In this document: positions 10,139-23,216 of the stretch, one piece after another
Layout: each line of letters opens with the position of its first letter
How positions within the stretch are numbered: the stretch's first letter is position 1
Origin: Callipepla californica brunnescens
Taxonomy: Eukaryota > Chordata > Aves > Galliformes > Odontophoridae
Assembly (NCBI GenBank): GCA_023055505.1
Contig: JALIRH010000111.1
Coordinates: forward strand, 62,001-126,000
Direction of reading: 5' to 3'
DNA length: 64,000 bases
Notes under the pieces: model-generated
The model's database searches: none
The model's input: only the letters and a program-made list of their open reading frames with translations
What the model was told of the DNA's origin: nothing
Position numbers and translations under genes: made by a program

Positions 10139-11310
10139 CTAGAATCTCAGACTTGCAGGGGTTGTAAGGGAACTTTAGAGATCACTGAGTCCAACCCCCT
10201 GCCAAAGAAGGCTCCTTACAGCAGGCTGGACAGGTAGGCATCTAGATGGGTCTTAAATATCTCCAGAGAAGGAGCCTTCACAACCTCCCTGGGCAGCCTG
10301 TTCAAGCGCTCTGCCACCCTCACTGTGAAGAAGCTCTTTCACATGCTGGTGCAGAACTTCCTGCGCTCCAGTTTATGGCCATTTCCCCTTGTTCTGTCCC
10401 TGCACACCACTGAAAAGAGGTTGTCTATGCCCCTGTCTCCCACACCTAAGATATTTAGAGACATTGATCAGATCTCCTCTCAGTCTTTTTTCTCAAGGTT
10501 CAACGGACCCAGGTCACTCAGCCTTTCCTCATCAGAGGGGTGGCTCCAAGCCCTTTATCATCTTTGCAGCCCTCCACTAGACTCTTCCCAGGAGGTCCCT
10601 GACCTTTTTTTGTAGAGCGGAGCCCAGAATTGGACCCGTTATTCAGGTGAGGCCTCACCAGCGCAGAGTAGAGGGAGAGGATCACTTCCCTTTACCTGCT
10701 AGCCACACTCCTTTTAATGCACCCCGGGATCCCATTGGCCTTCTCAGCCACCAGGCCACACTGCTGGCTTACGGCCAGCCTGTTGTCCACCAGGACACCC
10801 AGGTCCCTCTCCACAGAGCTCATCTCCAGCAGATCGTGCCCCAGCCCGTACTGATGCTTGTGGTTATCCCTTCCCAGATGCCAAGACTCTACACTTGCTT
10901 TTGTTAAACTTCATCTGGTTTCTTCCAGCCCAGCTCTCCAGCATGTCCAAGTCTTGCTGAATGGCAGCACAGTCTTCAGGTGGCTGGCTCGTCTTCAGGC
11001 ACCTCTCCTGTTCTCCAAGACCTGTTAAAGATGACAGAGAGCGGTTCAGCAATCACCTCTGCCAGCTCCCTCAGAACGCATGGACACACCTGCACCCATG
11101 ACAGCCTTCTCCTCCCTCAGGACCCAGGGGGAACTCCAAATTCCAGAGCTTCCCACAGTCAACAGTCTGGACTGCCACATCACCCCTTGGGATGTCCACC
11201 TGGGTGCCCACATGAGCCCAGAGAGGCTGTGTCCCCTCAGTCTGAGTTGCTGCCTTGGCCTGACCGCTGTGACAGGTGCCCACCACAGTAAGTATGAGAG
11301 GCAGCAGCAC
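10139..11310 (-). mobile_element. CR1 LINE, 5'-truncated, minus strand
   Basis: Chicken repeat 1, 3' part. Landmarks on the plus strand are the 3'-end region near 10139-10200 (GTCCAACCCCCTGCC), the block CCTGGGCAGCCTGTTC near 10290, and the reverse-transcriptase C-terminal region near 10860-10960. On the minus strand that region encodes [17 protein letters not shown], a recognisable CR1 polymerase motif. The frame is interrupted elsewhere, so the element is inactive. The 5' limit is approximate: similarity to CR1 fades between about 11050 and 11310. Confidence 0.88.
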
Positions 11311-11787
11311 CCTAGAGTTCTCAAAGCATCCTTTTTATAGCTGTTTTATTTGCATGTTATTTGCACGCAGAAAATAGAGAAATTGTCAGAAAAAAATAAA
11401 GAAATCTCAGTACGCAGTGGCACCATTTTCTACAGAGTGTTTTTGTACATATATGACAAATACATAATTAGGGCTTTTATATCCCATACACAGAGCCATG
11501 CAGAGATCCACTTAACTGTGTCTGCACAGTGGCAGCAGCTTGAAGCTTACAGCAGTTTATGTGCTTAGCATTGCACTGCAGTTAAACACTCTTTTCTCTC
11601 CTTTTTTCCCTCAGTGCATCATACTTAATGGATACATATATAGACACGTTTCTTTCCTTGCACCATCCGCACTATTTTTATTCTTTAAGAAAAGATGGCA
11701 CAAGCAAATTAAAACATCTACCCACGGTAACAGAGGAAGCTGGTAGCAAAAATGAAACAGAAAAATATCAGTGGAGACTCCATACCA

Positions 11788-11929
11788 TTTGTTGACAGCA
11801 ACTCAGAGGGAAGCCTTGCGTTGCTCTACCACATCCTTGAGTAGTACCATGGGATGATCTGCATGTCCTCCCTCTGGCATACTCCCTTCACGTGGCTGCC
11901 TCGCAGAACTGGCAATAAAATTCCATCAC
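11788..11929 (-). pseudogene. TRIM2-like B-box exon fragment, decayed
   Basis: Minus-strand translation gives VMEFYCQFCEAAT, then a stop in place of a B-box zinc-ligand cysteine. After a one-base insertion the frame continues EGGHADHPMVLLKDVVEQ and RKASL, a second stop, and AVNK. This follows the TRIM2 B-box2 exon (VMEFYCQSCET ... HAEHPTVPLKDVVEQHKASL ... AVNK) closely enough that TRIM3 fits less well. A TTTTTCAG acceptor-like sequence sits exactly before GTGATGGAA, which suggests DNA-level duplication of an exon with its intron edge rather than a retrocopy. A small in-frame deletion follows KASL. No other TRIM2 exon was seen nearby. Confidence 0.68.
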
Positions 11930-14720
11930 CTGAAAAAGTGCACAATTCAGGATTAAATCTTAGCAGCAGCATCTTTCTGGGGCTTCAACTCACACGTTAT
12001 TATCTATGCTCTTAGATTACAGTTAAAAAAAAACCAAACAAAACAAAAAACAGAGTTTCTGCTTCATTAGATATCAATAAAATCTACTACTTAAATGATA
12101 TCTGTTATTCTTACTTATTTCCTAGCAGAACACTCTTTAAAATGGATTTTATTCTATTGAGAAACATCAGAGCAGTAACCTAGGAAATAGAACACCGGAC
12201 CTCAAGGCTAGCTCTAATACTGTCTTTATTCAGAGTAAGCTTTGGTCTCTTTATTACTCAGACCTCACTGAGGGCTGCACTAGAGATGTTGCCTGACACT
12301 AGGCAGTTGCTCAAGTTGAGCAGAACCAGCTGTTCTCAGATGAGCAGAGGCACCTGTAACAGCTCTATGCAAAGTAATTCGCTGTTCTCATTCTCAAGAA
12401 TTAAGAGAGAGAAGTAAGAACCACAATTTGCATATGGCTCATTACCATTCATAGGGTTTTTCTGATGAGTTCCTCTCCCTCGTATTCCCATTCTTCCTTC
12501 TTATCACAGTCCACAAGATATGGAAAGCACATGCAGTGAGGGGTTAGTTATTTGATGGCCACTTGTGTAAGCCTTTTCAGATAGGGAACTGAAAACAGAT
12601 ACACATTAAATAAATAAACAAACTGTGCATTGCTTGAAACAGTCCAACAGTTCAGCAAGTCATTCAGAACAACCTGCTCTTTATTAACAGGACAGAACAC
12701 TGACTCACATGCTTCAAGCACTTCCAGGTGGGAAGTAAATATACTGCAGGTTCTATCTGTTGCTGTATTTTCCGCTCAGGTAAATCTCCGAATTAGTGGA
12801 ACCCCTCCTGACGAAAAGCCTCTGAGGTGACCTGTCCATCAATGACAACAAGGAGCATTTTAAGCAGAAGCGTCACAAACAACATCCCAAAAGAGCCCAG
12901 AGAAAGCCGGTGACTCAGCTCACAAAGCCACTTTCACGATCTATTTTCAGCTACTTAAAGATTTAATGCCCCGATTAAATTCAAGCGCCAGACACTCGAG
13001 GGTGCATACTCGGTTTTTTTGATAGCTTATGGTCAGTACTAAACTTTGGTTTCCCAGTTGTTTTGTTAGGAAAACAGAAGAGATTTCCTTCTTGCCTGTG
13101 GATGCACGCAGCTGTTGCTCACCTTTCATCTAACAGCAGACTGCTTGGTGTAGGACTATGTAGATTTTAAATCTGTCACAGTTTAAGTTTTAGAATCTTC
13201 TGATGCAAACAAGCTGGCATACTCTGTACAGACTGAAAAACCACAAGTCAGATAAACTGAGACAAACCCCACACTCGGAGAAGATTAAGGCAGAGCTTCA
13301 ATTAACTTACTATTGATGAATTATGATAACGTCACACATTGCCCAAAACTATCCATTTTTACAGCGCACAAAGGGATAGCATATGCCTAACTGACCCCAC
13401 TTTTCTGCCTTCAAGTACAAGGAGAAAGAGGAAAAGGGAGGTATGCAGAGATCTCTGCCCTGAGGAACTTGAAATTCTAGGGGAGACGAAACAGCCTTCT
13501 GTTTCTCCAGCTGCAAACACCGGAACATAGTGGGAAAGACTGCGGGCAGGAGGAGACCACATTAGGGAGCAGAAGGCTTTGGGGGAGCTTTCAAGGACTG
13601 CAAGGCAAGCAGAATAAGCTTTTTAACTGGCACAGAGTAAAGAGGTGCAGGAGGAGATCTGGGATGATTGGAAAACGTGGCTCCTCACTGGAAAGAGAGG
13701 AAAGAGAGGAGTTCTTAAATACCTTCTTGGTCACCTTCTTGGCTGTCACTGTTTCTCTCTCACCTTTCTGATTAATTCCTCTCTCATACTCCCAAGGCAT
13801 GCTGCTACCTGTTTTGTTGGGGTTTTTTTTGTTGTTTTTTTTTGTTTTTTTTAATCCAGCTTTCACTATTTACCTGTGAAGGCTCCCATTTCATTTTTAT
13901 AACAATTTGTAAGCAAGCAACTCTATTTATCAGCTTTCTGCTTCTCTCCGGTCCTTATCCTGTGTTCCAGGCATCCTGTAATAAATGCCTTAACAGCTCC
14001 TAATTTAAACTTCTGTTTTCAGGGAGCAAATTAAGTCAGGCCATTACATTCATTTACTGTCATATAGTCATTTCCCTCCCCCTCTAATTGGGTCAAGGAG
14101 TTGAGCCCCTACAAAAGCAGATGCTGAAGTTAGCACCTCCTTGGGGTGGGCCGGCCTGTCGCTGCCCTCAGGCTCTCTCTGACAGCCATTCTGAGTTCTG
14201 GCACACATCACGGCATCCCTATGTGTTTGGGTCACATTTGCAAGTTTTTCTTCACCGTGAGGCCTGTTCCTCAATGCTGTCTGAGATTCCACTGCAACTG
14301 CGTAGCTCCATTAGCTATCACACGAGCACATCATCTACAGCGCCTGTACTTCTATCCAGATCCGCTGCCACGCGGGACAATTCAATTAAAACATAAAAGT
14401 CCATGATCCAAGTAGCATGTGGCTAAAGACGTCATGCAGTCGTGAACAAACCGCCCCCATGTCTGATTGAATTATGGTGCATAAGATTACAGCAGTCTAG
14501 TAAAAAAGGAAGTGGACATCAAAATAAGAGTTCTGTCAATCACACGTATAAGAACCGTGGTGAAAATGGATAATAGATGACATTAGCAGACTGAGGATAC
14601 AAAGGTTCTTATTAAAAACAAAACAAAAAAAATCTACAGACAAATTAATAACTGCAAAATGAAAACATCAATGCTACCAAAAATTACCCTGCGCTTGAAA
14701 TCAACAAAAACTACTGAACA
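11930..14720. other. intergenic or intronic sequence, no gene recognised
   Basis: AT-rich unique sequence. Open frames here (for example 14068-14292 minus) show no domain I recognise. A/T homopolymer runs occur near 12025 and 13820-13852. Confidence 0.5.
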
Positions 14721-15041
14721 TCAGTATACCGAAAAGAATTCTTTCAGCATACTGAAAAAACGTAATTCTGTTTCATACGGTCTCACTGGCTTCACAAGAC
14801 GTGGAATCCATTGAATGATACAACGCTCCAGAAAGACATATTTAGCTAAGAGTTCTGCAAACAAATTCTCCACAAGAAAATGGTTGTATGAGAGTGCACC
14901 TACATAGAGTGACTCAAAGTTAGGGGGAAAATCCACACAGGAACACACTTGTAATTCACATAGGGTGTACAAAGAACACGATCGAGAATTAAACATGATG
15001 ATAATTAACTTTTCATTCAGTGTGATTCGAAAATCAACCAA
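14721..15041 (-). other. unrecognised 106-codon open frame, possible pseudogene or exon
   Basis: This minus-strand frame has non-repetitive, protein-like composition with alternating hydrophobic and acidic segments (SYNHFLVENLFAELLAKYVFL, then ERCIIQWIPRL and KPVRPYETELRFF). The first ATG is about 16 codons in; the annotated left end is a stop. I cannot assign a family, although the spacing of leucines and cysteines is loosely like a leucine-rich repeat. It could be an exon of an unidentified gene, a retrocopy, or chance. Confidence 0.22.
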
Positions 15042-18000
15042 GAAGCTTTTTATTTACAAACAAACATACTTAGAACCTGCTTTTAGTTCTGCTTTATTAT
15101 TTTTTATAATGGTGGGTTAAAAAGTTCTCCTTTCAACATTCGGTTGCCTTCTCGCTCTGAAAGCAATAAATGTTCTGCTGCATTCCTTAAGCAAGGACTC
15201 CTTGATTTCTCTTAAAACAGTGCCAGTGCTCTGCCACCACCCCTGTCTTGTCTCCATCTAGGACACAGATTAGGTTGCAGCTCGCACACTGCGGTCTACT
15301 GGCATGCAAGGAACCAAATCGGCAGTGAGGTAATACTGCCTAGTACGAGTGTCTTGGATGAACAGCAGGCCTTGAGAATTTCTCTGTATTTACTTGTGTT
15401 TCTCTGCACATTTGTCAAGATCAGACGCGTGGCATATTTAAATAAGGATTCTTGCTTTGAACCGATTATTGTTTGCTCTTAGTGGCTTACTGATTCAAGC
15501 TGAAAGAGACTTCCCGGAAAGAGGCACTGATAATTGCTAAGATTAAGCAGTTGTTTGAATTAGTGCTAATATTTCAAATTTGTAGTTCTTGGTGAATTTA
15601 ATGATAGGTTAAAGACAGAAGAAAAGGGTGAGCCAACCAGATAGGAAGAGGATATTGATAACATGTAAACATATAAAGCAGAAATACTATTCAAGTAGGA
15701 ACTTTGATCCAAAAAACAAAAAATAAAAAATAACTGATAATTCAGTGAAGTCCTCTAAAGATGTTAGATCTGCACTGAAATTCACATATAGGGTTGCACC
15801 AGAAATGGCTTTCAGCATCAGCCTTGCAGCAGAAGATGAAACTAAACAATGCATGCTGAATCCTGGTCAGTGGAAGAGGCCAGACCACACCTGCAAGACT
15901 CTGAAGGAAATAAGCCCTTTGGTTGGAGGATAAGTAATCCTATGGGTGGCTCTTTCAAAAAGCGGTGTCAGCTCAGGACCTCCTGGTGGACAAAAAAAAA
16001 TACTCTTCTGTCACAGTTTCTCTGAGTTGGCTCGTACTTTGTCTATAGCAAATAAAATGGCTAACAACTGTCAGCAGAAACAAGTAAGCCATTCACTGTG
16101 CCTTTTGGAAAACGATGGGTGGAGGTTTTTTTGTAGCAACCACATTCCAGCAGCATTATCAGATCTTCCTTCATGAAAATAGGGCTATTTGAGCAACTGT
16201 TCTGACTTAGGTAAACAAACTAGTAGGGACTTCCTCATACATACACCCACCCACATACAGTCCAGTAAGGAGACCACAATTCACTGACCCGAGGTATTCC
16301 AGTGTGACAGACAGCCGCGTGCCTGCTTTTAATTTCCACACCCAATTAAATTAAGCAGCTGAAGAACTCTTTAAAGCGCTCCTTAGAAAACACCTTCATT
16401 TGGATAGTTCACCAGAAGCACACAGGACAACACAGTGATGTTCTACCTCTTGCTCTGACCATATTCAAACTTTCCTCAGTGACAAACAGAGGGGAAGTAC
16501 ATTTAAAGGAAAACGCTTTCCAGAAGATAGGGTCAGATTAGTGTGGGGCCTCTGATGCTGAAAGACCTAAATAACCTTTCTTAATTCCATAGATCAGGGC
16601 TGCTTAACACCCATTCTCATTTCTCCTAGGGCTGGCTAGCTAAAGATCAAGGAGCAAACAGCTTTCTTCTCTCTGCCTTCCGCAGCACTTGAAATCCACA
16701 GAGGCCCTCTGCATCTGCAAACATCTTCAAACATAAAGCAGAGCACAAACTCTTCAGAAAACTTTCCACGGACAGAACTGTTTTGTTAAAAAACACTGCT
16801 TTAAGCCTTCAGTTGCCCCATAATTCCTGAGACACAAGAATAACAAGTGCTGACACTAAACAATAAATTAACATTTATAAGAAAAAGGAATTCGCTGCAA
16901 TTCTTATCTCCCTGCACAAAACAAGCCATCACAAGCCTCCTGGTAATTACTATGAGAATAATGACCTTACTCATCAGTAACTATTTATTTCTAGAAGGTT
17001 TCTGATGCCCATGCTACACTGTTCACAATAAGCACTATACAAAGCTCTGAGTGTTGTAAACTTCATTATTTTAACTCTGAGCACGCTCTTAAAAACAAAA
17101 TAAACTGAACATGTTCTTTGTCTTCCACTTTAAATTGCACAGCCTTCATTGTGTAAAAAAAAAAACAAACAAAAAAACAACAACAACAAAAATTCTGTGA
17201 GTAGAACTTGAAGACGGTTGGAAGCCTCTTTAAGGTAAAACTTTGCCAATATGCAAAGGCAATGAGTTACATTCACTTGCAGGTTGGCTACATCTTGTCT
17301 CGAGGCTAATATTTTTACTGCCCTGGGAACCCCAAACATGCTAGAACAATTGGAGTTTAGTCAATTTCATTCTTTAATAATTTTTCAGCCCTGGTGTTTC
17401 ACTTTGACACAGCAATTACCTAATGCCTCATTATTAATGAATGACAAATCAAAAAACTGCTTGAGAATTGCACATGCTAGAACAAAAGAGTAACAGCCCA
17501 CAGATTCAGATGTATCAGCACAGCAGCACTCAAGGGAGTCACATCAGCCTCCTCTTTCATAACAAACAAACACACACCCTACCTAGCCTTGCAACACTGG
17601 AGGATTTGTTTTTTTTCCTGTCTGAAGACTCAGCAATGAACTTATTTCCATCCAAAGAACGGAAACTTGTACTAACAGTGCATTCAGCAAAGGAAGCTCA
17701 CTTGGTTCCTTAAGGAAGCCCTGTGAGTGAAGTCACAGTGAATAAAAAAAAAAAAAAAGAGAATACAAACAAGAAAACTCCCAACAGCCTTTGAGCTTCC
17801 AGCTTATTATTTGGGAATCAGGGTATTGACTCTTGATAAATAAATAAATAAACTGAGGCACCTGCCCTATCATTCCTGAACTAATGAGTTCTGCAAAATC
17901 CTTTCAAAGTACTAGCTAAACAGATTGATAAAATACTGCTCTATCTAACCAGATCAAGGTGGATTTAGGATTATTGGTATGGGTGCAAATAATAGCTTCG

Positions 18001-20092
18001 TGGAAACTATGAATTTCTGATTGCATATGAGGAAAAAGGGAGATGACAAAGAGAAGTTCCAAACTCTCTTTTCAGCTGTGACAATGAAGAGAAGCATTTA
18101 TTTCTATGTACATATCTGCAAAATGAAGCTGAAGGGCTAAACAGTAGCTTCAAAACAACAGGTGGACCAAACATAATCTGTGTTACAACAGCATTGAAGA
18201 CTCACCTGTAGAACTATGAATGTATTTAGTCCTTTCCTTACAGTAAACAATTCTCTTTCCAGTTACTTAATGGCAGTCACCTGTTAACCATTCTAATGAC
18301 ATCTTCACTAGGCTCACAAAAAGCCTACAGTACCCTAAAGAAATAACAAATCATGTAAACCAAGCGAGAAACACTACACAGCAACTCAAACAAGCCAGCT
18401 CCACCCTGCATTTCTCAGGCAACTCTCTGATATGTACACTTGGTACTGACTACAGGCTATGTTCAATAAGCAGATTGAATTCACAGCATAAGAATTCACC
18501 ACCACCCATAAACTCCATAGGACAGTGGAACTACAGAAGCTTTGAAATAGAAACCTGCAATTCTATTACTTCCCAACCACCTTGCTATCCTGCCTCCATG
18601 CCTCACATCAAGTAAATATTCTCTCCGTGTACAAGCAGAGTAAAAACGGTTACAAACACGCATCACTCACCGTGCTAGGTTCGCTGCTCTTAGCAGGTCA
18701 GATGAAGACTTTCTGGTGCCCCCTATAATGATTGTTTATATGCACTTCTGATAAAAAGGTACCGCTGGCATTCTTAATAAGAAGTCCAGCTCTGCATTTA
18801 TGAATTATTAAAGGTTCAAGGTGAAAAACACCAGGACACAGCTCTCTCCTGCATGTTCACAAGCAGCTCGATAATGCTGAAGTTTCTTTCTCATTGCATA
18901 TCTAATATTATCTAACATAAGCAGAAGATCATATAATCTAGAAGCACCTCCTGCGCTTGCTTGGCTCCTCCTCTCACAAAGTGGTGAGCAGACATCCCCA
19001 GAATCAGCAAACAGCTGCAAACTATTTGTTCCAGAAAGCTCACATACATCCCTTTCCCTCAGCAGCTCCTCCACTAAGAGACCAAACAATACTGCAGGGA
19101 AGCATTCGCCCTCAGAACGGTTTCAGCTTTCATCCCTCTGCTTTTCCAAGCAGAATATCAAGGCAGACCATCCTAATTAGCAATCTGAAAACGCCGCACC
19201 GGCAAAGAATACTTACATTTGCCACAGTAACTGTAATATTTGTGCACTGTTCCAGCAATTGGTAATTACAAAAACAAGAAAGAGCTTTCTAATCTGCCTT
19301 TCAAGCCTCGTACCAGTGAAAGGAAGGCTGCTATCTGAAAGCTATTTTCTATATGCTGTGGTGTACTTGCTTCCCGTGTGCACACAGCACAGCTGCCAGA
19401 TTTCATAACCACGTCAGCCTGCTTTCCCCATAAGGCAGCAGAGAAATGACAGGATGAAGATGAAGCAGCCAGCAGTTAATCTGTAGCTATGGCCACATCA
19501 AACCTCAAATGAATGCCATAATCGTACCGCTCTCAAAGAAAGAAAAACAAAAACCAATCAACACCATTTAGAAAATAAACATGCCAAAGAAATCCAGAAA
19601 TGTGAATCCATACTTGCCTCCAGTGACATTAAAGTACATTAAAGAAATGGCATCTTTTTTCATCAGTTAACAAATCCTAAGACTTAATTCCTTTTCGGAA
19701 CATCCTGATCTATAATTACACATTTTGCCAAGCAGTACGTACATACTTGTACTTGCAAAGAACAGAATCGTTACCTGACACATTGGTCAAGAATGTTCTT
19801 CTCCAGAAGGAACCATTTCCATACCTGTTTTTGCTGACTTCTTTCAGAAAAGCAGAGTTAATAAAAGGGAAATTCTCATTTACCAATTAAATCCTCCCAT
19901 GCACAGCAGTTCCTAGAGCCCAGGACTTTCTTACCAGATGCGGTCACTTCACCGCCAACGTGAAGCATTTCTGTACCTCCATCTGCACAGCCAGATCTAG
20001 GGAAGGGAGGGGTGGGCAGAGAGAAGGTGCCAGTCATGCAGTCTGAATCTACAAACTAAAAATAAACCCAGAAACGTACGCAACAATGCAGA

Positions 20093-20117
20093 GATGCTGC
20101 AGCGATCGTGCAGCATC
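20093..20117. other. perfect 9-bp stem inverted repeat
   Basis: GATGCTGCA is followed by the 7-base spacer GCGATCG and then TGCAGCATC. The spacer itself contains the palindrome CGATCG. It is too short for a pre-miRNA, and no function can be assigned. Confidence 0.6.
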
Positions 20118-22068
20118 TTTGCGCACCTCTCTCTCACTCTCATTTAGATTCCCTTCACTTCCCCGTGAAACACCTGTCTCAGTGGGCAGTGGTTTCTGTG
20201 GAAACTACAGACAGTTGGTTTTCACCTAACAGAAAGCGTTCCTGTGGCAACCTTACATAACACATACGGCCTAGATTCGTTTTCATAATGGAGTAATGCT
20301 AAAGTTCTCATGATAAAATTGGAGCTCATCCTAAAGGAGAAAAAAAAAATCTTTGCAGAAAACAAATGGGGAGATAAATTCACAAAGAAACAGGCAGGGT
20401 GACAGTTTATAACGGCATGCCTTACAGCCTGCAGATCTCCTTCTCAAGAGTTGTTTTCAGACATCTGAGGCACTCCAAAGTATACTAAAGAAATCATCTT
20501 CTTCCTCCTCCTGCATGTGATGTGTCTCTTTCAAGTCCTATGCTTGGCCTTTAATTTATTCAGCAGTAGAGTCTTGATCTTCTCAACTGATCACAAATAC
20601 ACTTCAGTGTAGAGGAACACATTTTGGCGTATAATATTATGAAGGTATCATCATCCGTATCTCCAGTTATCTCCAGTTTGACCTCCCTTAAAAGTCCTTT
20701 AACACCCCCACACACACACGTGCACCACCACAAACTTCCACCATGAAAAGGAGTTTGCTACTGTTATTGCAGCACAAGACCTAGAGGCCTGTGCTCCCAG
20801 CCCCACCAGGTGATGGCAGACAAAGTAAAGCAGCCCATGACTAGTCTCCTCATCACAGTGCCAGTACCATTTATAACAGGATAAGAACAGGGCTACCACA
20901 AAGCTTTGGGTCAGGTTATAGATTCCAAGCCCCAGAAAAAGCATGTGTTACAGCTGGTTTTAGAGGTAGAAATCTCACGATAAAAGCATTTATTATCAAG
21001 CTCAAAACAAAGCACCTATTGAGAGCCTTTCTTGCACTTAATTTTGAACTGTTTACAAAGGTGGCAGACAAGAGAAATTCTGTGGTTCACGCCTTTAAAT
21101 AAAATTAACATGACTATTTTCCTTCATATAGCTGTTTCCATTCAAGAGCAAGCCAAAAGAGCCATGCATAGGGAGTGTGGCTGTGCTTTTGAGCTGTAAG
21201 GCACACGGATCATACAGTACTGAAGAGCTTTTCCAAAGCTGTGACTTACGGCGCCTAGGAGCACCAAGGCCATGAAGGCCACCGCCCCTCCAAGCAGCTG
21301 CTCCTCACAGCTTCCACAAAGTATTTTTAACCCGGCAGAGAGCACAGCCAAGGAGAGCACTGTGTTACACAGAGCAGCATAGCACTCCTAGCTCACAGTT
21401 ACCAACACAGAGCTGCCTCAGTTCATCAAGAACGACTTCAGCTGCCAGAGCTGTCTGAGAGCACCTTTAGTGCGTGAAGTGCAGAGAAGCACCGGGCTGG
21501 CCCAGGAGGCCTGATCCTCTCCATAAGTCAAGCTGAGTTTGCAGTATTTGCTCCTGCCAAAGCATAAACTGTGGATGAAGTATCTGGTGCAAATTTGTGC
21601 TACAAGCTGTTTGATGAGCTCGAGGCAGTGCCAAGAGAAGCAACAGAACCACCGCGCAGCTGAGAAACAAAGAAGTCACCCAACAAGGTAGAGCTGCTCA
21701 ACAGAAAGCGCGTGTTTGTGAATAACAGATATGGCTTTAAGTGTAATCCTGGTGCAGTAATATTAAGTATGAGCTTATGAGAAGTACATGTACAGTGCCA
21801 TACAGTTAGTGCAGTTGTCATGCAGTACATTAAAAAAAAAGGAATAAAACAACCCTGAAAGTGCTGCAGAGAAAATTCAAAGGCTGCGTGCTCCATTCAC
21901 AAAGTCATCCACCCAAAAAGGCTCAAATTCCCAGTGCTCAACATCAGGAGCAATTGATTGCAGGATCACCACAGTTCTCTCCATCACCTTCCCTATCTTC
22001 CGATTTGCTTTTCCTATTTACCTGTTATTCACAATCGGAGAATTGATTTCCCCTGGGAAGCCATGCAC

Positions 22069-22089
22069 GCACACACACACACACACACA
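22069..22089. repeat. (CA)n microsatellite
   Basis: Uninterrupted CA repeats, about ten units. Confidence 0.9.
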
Positions 22090-23196
22090 GAGTTTACTTC
22101 TTAAGACTGTTTTCCATTTTGTTGCCTCAAAACCAGCTTAATTTTTTCGATATTGCTCTTGGTTGTTGTTTTTCCTGTATTTTGTCTTCTCATTCTCATC
22201 CTTGTTCTCATTCCATCCCTCAATCTTTTACTGCCAAGTTCTTACTGAGAAACAGCAACACATTTAGAAATGGAAGAGAGGGGTGCTCTGTATATGTTGT
22301 TCTTGGGTGTCTGCTAGAAAATTTTCCAACTTCTGTGATAGCTTTAAAACCTTCAGGCTATCGCTGCAGAAGTAGAAAAAGCCCCTGGAGCAGCAAGTTA
22401 AAATTATCAAATACACACGTGAAACTCACATAAGCAAGAATAGATTATTTGCATTTCAAAACCTAAGAGACTGTGAAGAAAAAAAAAGACTTAAAAAGCA
22501 ATTCACAGAAAGACACTGAAGGAGAATTCTGTTCTCTCCATTAAAATGCCAAAACGCGATCTTGAACCGTGTGTTAGAAACTGGGAATCGTCTGAGGGCC
22601 CTTCAACCTAAGAAAACAAAAACCAGTCCCTTTCCTTACAAAGTTCTACATTTGAGTGGACTATCTCAGCAGGGAGTCAGAGAAGGTCAGCAGCAGCATC
22701 AGTTTTAAGTACGTTAAGTGCATCCAGGAGACCAGTGACCTCTGCTGGTAAGCGGGCGGGAATTACACAGCAAGGCCGCAGACCCCGTGCCTTTGCTGCA
22801 CCTTTCAGTGAACTTGGTATTGTCAGCCCTCCATTCAGTTATAATTTCTTCTCCAGTTTGTTTCACAGATATTTCATCAATATAACCGCAACTCAAATGT
22901 GACTTCAGCAGAGTTCTTGACAAAGTATTTAACAAATAAAGTTCAGAAAAGTAGTACGCTGAGAGCATGCACTGCTCTCCTAAACTGGACATAACCACCT
23001 GCCTTTTTCACCTTCAGCTGCTTCCATTTCCACAGTTATTCTTTTTCCTTCTGCCTGCTGCATGCTGACATAGCAGCCTGGCATCGCAGACACTGCACTG
23101 CAAGCCTGGGCATAATAGAATGCTTGTCACCTGCACAAGGGAGAAGGCTTTGATGAATTCCATGGGGTATGCTTCAAGTGACAGTAACAATTTTAC

Positions 23197-23216
23197 TTTT
23201 TTTTTTTTTTTTTTTT
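23197..23216. repeat. poly-T tract
   Basis: Run of about 20 T. No recognisable retroelement was identified next to it. Confidence 0.85.

Noticed and set aside
10325..10907. Plus-strand frames between 10.3 and 10.9 kb
   Set aside because: These are antisense shadows of a CR1 LINE whose true reading direction is minus.
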